From Euptelea pleiosperma (Eukaryota > Streptophyta > Magnoliopsida > Ranunculales > Eupteleaceae), in assembly GCA_035048495.1 (NCBI GenBank), contig CM068542.1, positions 38,097,109 through 38,161,108 of the forward strand: a DNA stretch of 64,000 bases, written 5' to 3'. Of the stretch, positions 62,755-64,000 are shown piece by piece (positions within the stretch are counted from its first letter, which is position 1; the number at the start of each line of letters is the position of its first letter). The notes below the pieces were generated by a model. The model searched no databases and was not told where the DNA came from. It saw nothing but the letters and a program-made list of their open reading frames with translations. A program made the translations under genes and the position numbers.

Positions 62755-64000
62755 TTTTCTTTGATCGGTAAGATAAAATTATATTAAAGGAGGGCTGAGA
62801 AGGCCCAAAAGGCTATATAGCAAAAACGCAAAAGGACTACAAAAACCAGCACAAGAACACCCAACACCTCGAACCCCAAACCATTCTTAGGATACCAAAC
62901 GATCCCACCGGGTAACAAAATCTTCAAATCTGAAATGATTCAACTCAGAAATAGCTGACGCCCAATGATATATAAAAGCTTTGATGTTCATAATAATCTC
63001 CTCAAGGGATGCTTCCTTATCTTCGAAAATTCTTCGGTTTCTCTCCTTCCATATCACCCAACATATAGCAAAAGGGGTGATCCTCCATAGCTTGCGACCG
63101 CGGGAAGAGAAAGCCTTGGTGCTCCAACCAACAAAAGTGTTAAAAACTGAAAGCGGAAAGACCCAAGAAGTTCAAAAAAGGAGGAGGAAATGCCCCCAAA
63201 TCTCATTCGACATCCTACAATGGATAAGCAGATGAGTCGTGGACTCCTCTCCTTGTCTGCACAGGATACATCGACTAGGGATTTGAAGACCTCGTTTTCT
63301 AAGATTCTCCACAGAGAGGATCTTGTCAAGCATGGCACACCAAGCGACGAACACGACTTTGGACGGGATGGGAGTGCGCTACAAACGATTGCCTGGGAAG
63401 GACTTCTGAGGGGGGTCACGAAAGGAGGAGTAGAACGACTTAATTGAGAATCTCCCTTTGGAGTTGTGATTCCACCACCTTCTATCCTCGGCTCCCTTGA
63501 CTAACTGAACCCTTTTCAAACAACTTAACATCGCAGCCACCGTCTACACCTCCCAATCATTGATTCTTCTACGGAAACCCAGATCTCAAGACACAGGACC
63601 GGAATCTCTGGACCCACCTCACTGACGCTAGCCCCTTTGTGGTTAAATAAAGCATAAATGGATGGAAAGTCCTTTGCCAAAGAAGATTCCCCGCACCACA
63701 CATCCTCCCAAAATTTGACTGTAACCCCATTGCCCACCTTGAATTTACTCTTTATTCTGATTTCTTCTCTCAACTTGGATATGCCTTTCCAAACTCCCAC
63801 TCCATACAAAGTGTTGTCCTCTCCACACTCCCCAACTGTAGTTTTCCAAACCCTGCTTAGCCGAAACCACTTTTCTCCACAAGCTGTCATTTTCCTCCCC
63901 GAACCGCCAAATCCATTTCCCGAGCAAAGCTTGATTCATCAGCTTCAAGTAGCGAATGCCAACCCCCCTTCATCTTTAGGTTTGCATATCGCAGCCCAGT
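62755..64000 (-). mobile_element. L1-type LINE d, continuing past the window edge
   Basis: The minus strand ends in the same 3' sequence as LINE b (GGGCC..CTCAGCCCTCC...CGATCAAAG) at about 62755-62770, with a weak A tail. Upstream are the tail (IWKERNRRIFEDKEASLEEI frames near 63030), zf-RVT (WCAMLDKILSVENLRKRGLQ...CRQGEESTTHLLIHCRM, 63180-63350), and the pre-zf region (FKVGNGVTVKFWEDVWCGES at about 63700, MNQALLGKWIWRFGEENDSL at about 63900). Several frame breaks are present. Its 3' end is about 220 bp beyond the ALP1-like stop codon, in tail-to-tail arrangement. Confidence 0.8.

Overview
This is a nuclear segment of a flowering-plant genome. The evidence is spliced genes with plant-specific architectures (a DUF1645 gene, a ZOP1-type splicing/silencing factor, a plant-type short-chain dehydrogenase and a domesticated Harbinger nuclease) in AT-rich DNA saturated with LINEs, Helitrons, hAT and Mutator MITEs. 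A magnoliid-like lineage is only my impression. There is no bacterial, viral, organellar or CRISPR signal.

Layout. 0-14 kb is gene-free: an eight-unit head-to-tail Helitron array (1180-2995), many inverted-repeat MITEs, a Russian-doll nest at 6.2-8.1 kb, and a second Helitron array (10.4-13.0 kb). 14.4-15.5 kb holds an intronless DUF1645 gene (+). 15.6-22.3 kb is MITEs, a possible SINE and a 2.3-kb non-autonomous Helitron. 24.1-36.9 kb is a five-exon ZOP1-like gene (-) of 265 codons spread over 12.8 kb. Its two large introns are packed with LINE debris: sense-oriented nested L1-type copies in intron 2, antisense RTE-type and L1-type copies in intron 1. 37-47 kb is MITE and Helitron territory plus an interrupted LINE. 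47.7-48.8 kb is a four-exon SDR gene (+). 49-60.9 kb holds Mutator-like foldbacks, a purine/pyrimidine hairpin, a third Helitron array in the opposite orientation, a 2.8-kb L1-type LINE with a recognisable reverse transcriptase, and hAT elements. 61.2-62.5 kb is an intronless HARBI1/ALP1-like gene (+), followed by a LINE that runs off the right edge.

The four host genes are unrelated single loci, not a pathway. A loose theme is transposon biology: ZOP1 (known in Arabidopsis for RNA-directed DNA methylation and splicing) and the transposase-derived ALP1-like gene both belong to families tied to silencing, and both sit in transposon-dense DNA. The strongest structural observations are the tandem Helitron arrays with abutting GA|CTAG junctions and AT-flanked outer ends, transduplication of a hAT MITE fragment into Helitron units, a DNA element flanked by 19-bp perfect direct repeats, a LINE-in-LINE insertion resolvable to the base, and an SDR lacking the catalytic tyrosine. 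I did not find a convincing undescribed multi-gene system. Coordinates of degenerate repeats are by eye and approximate.
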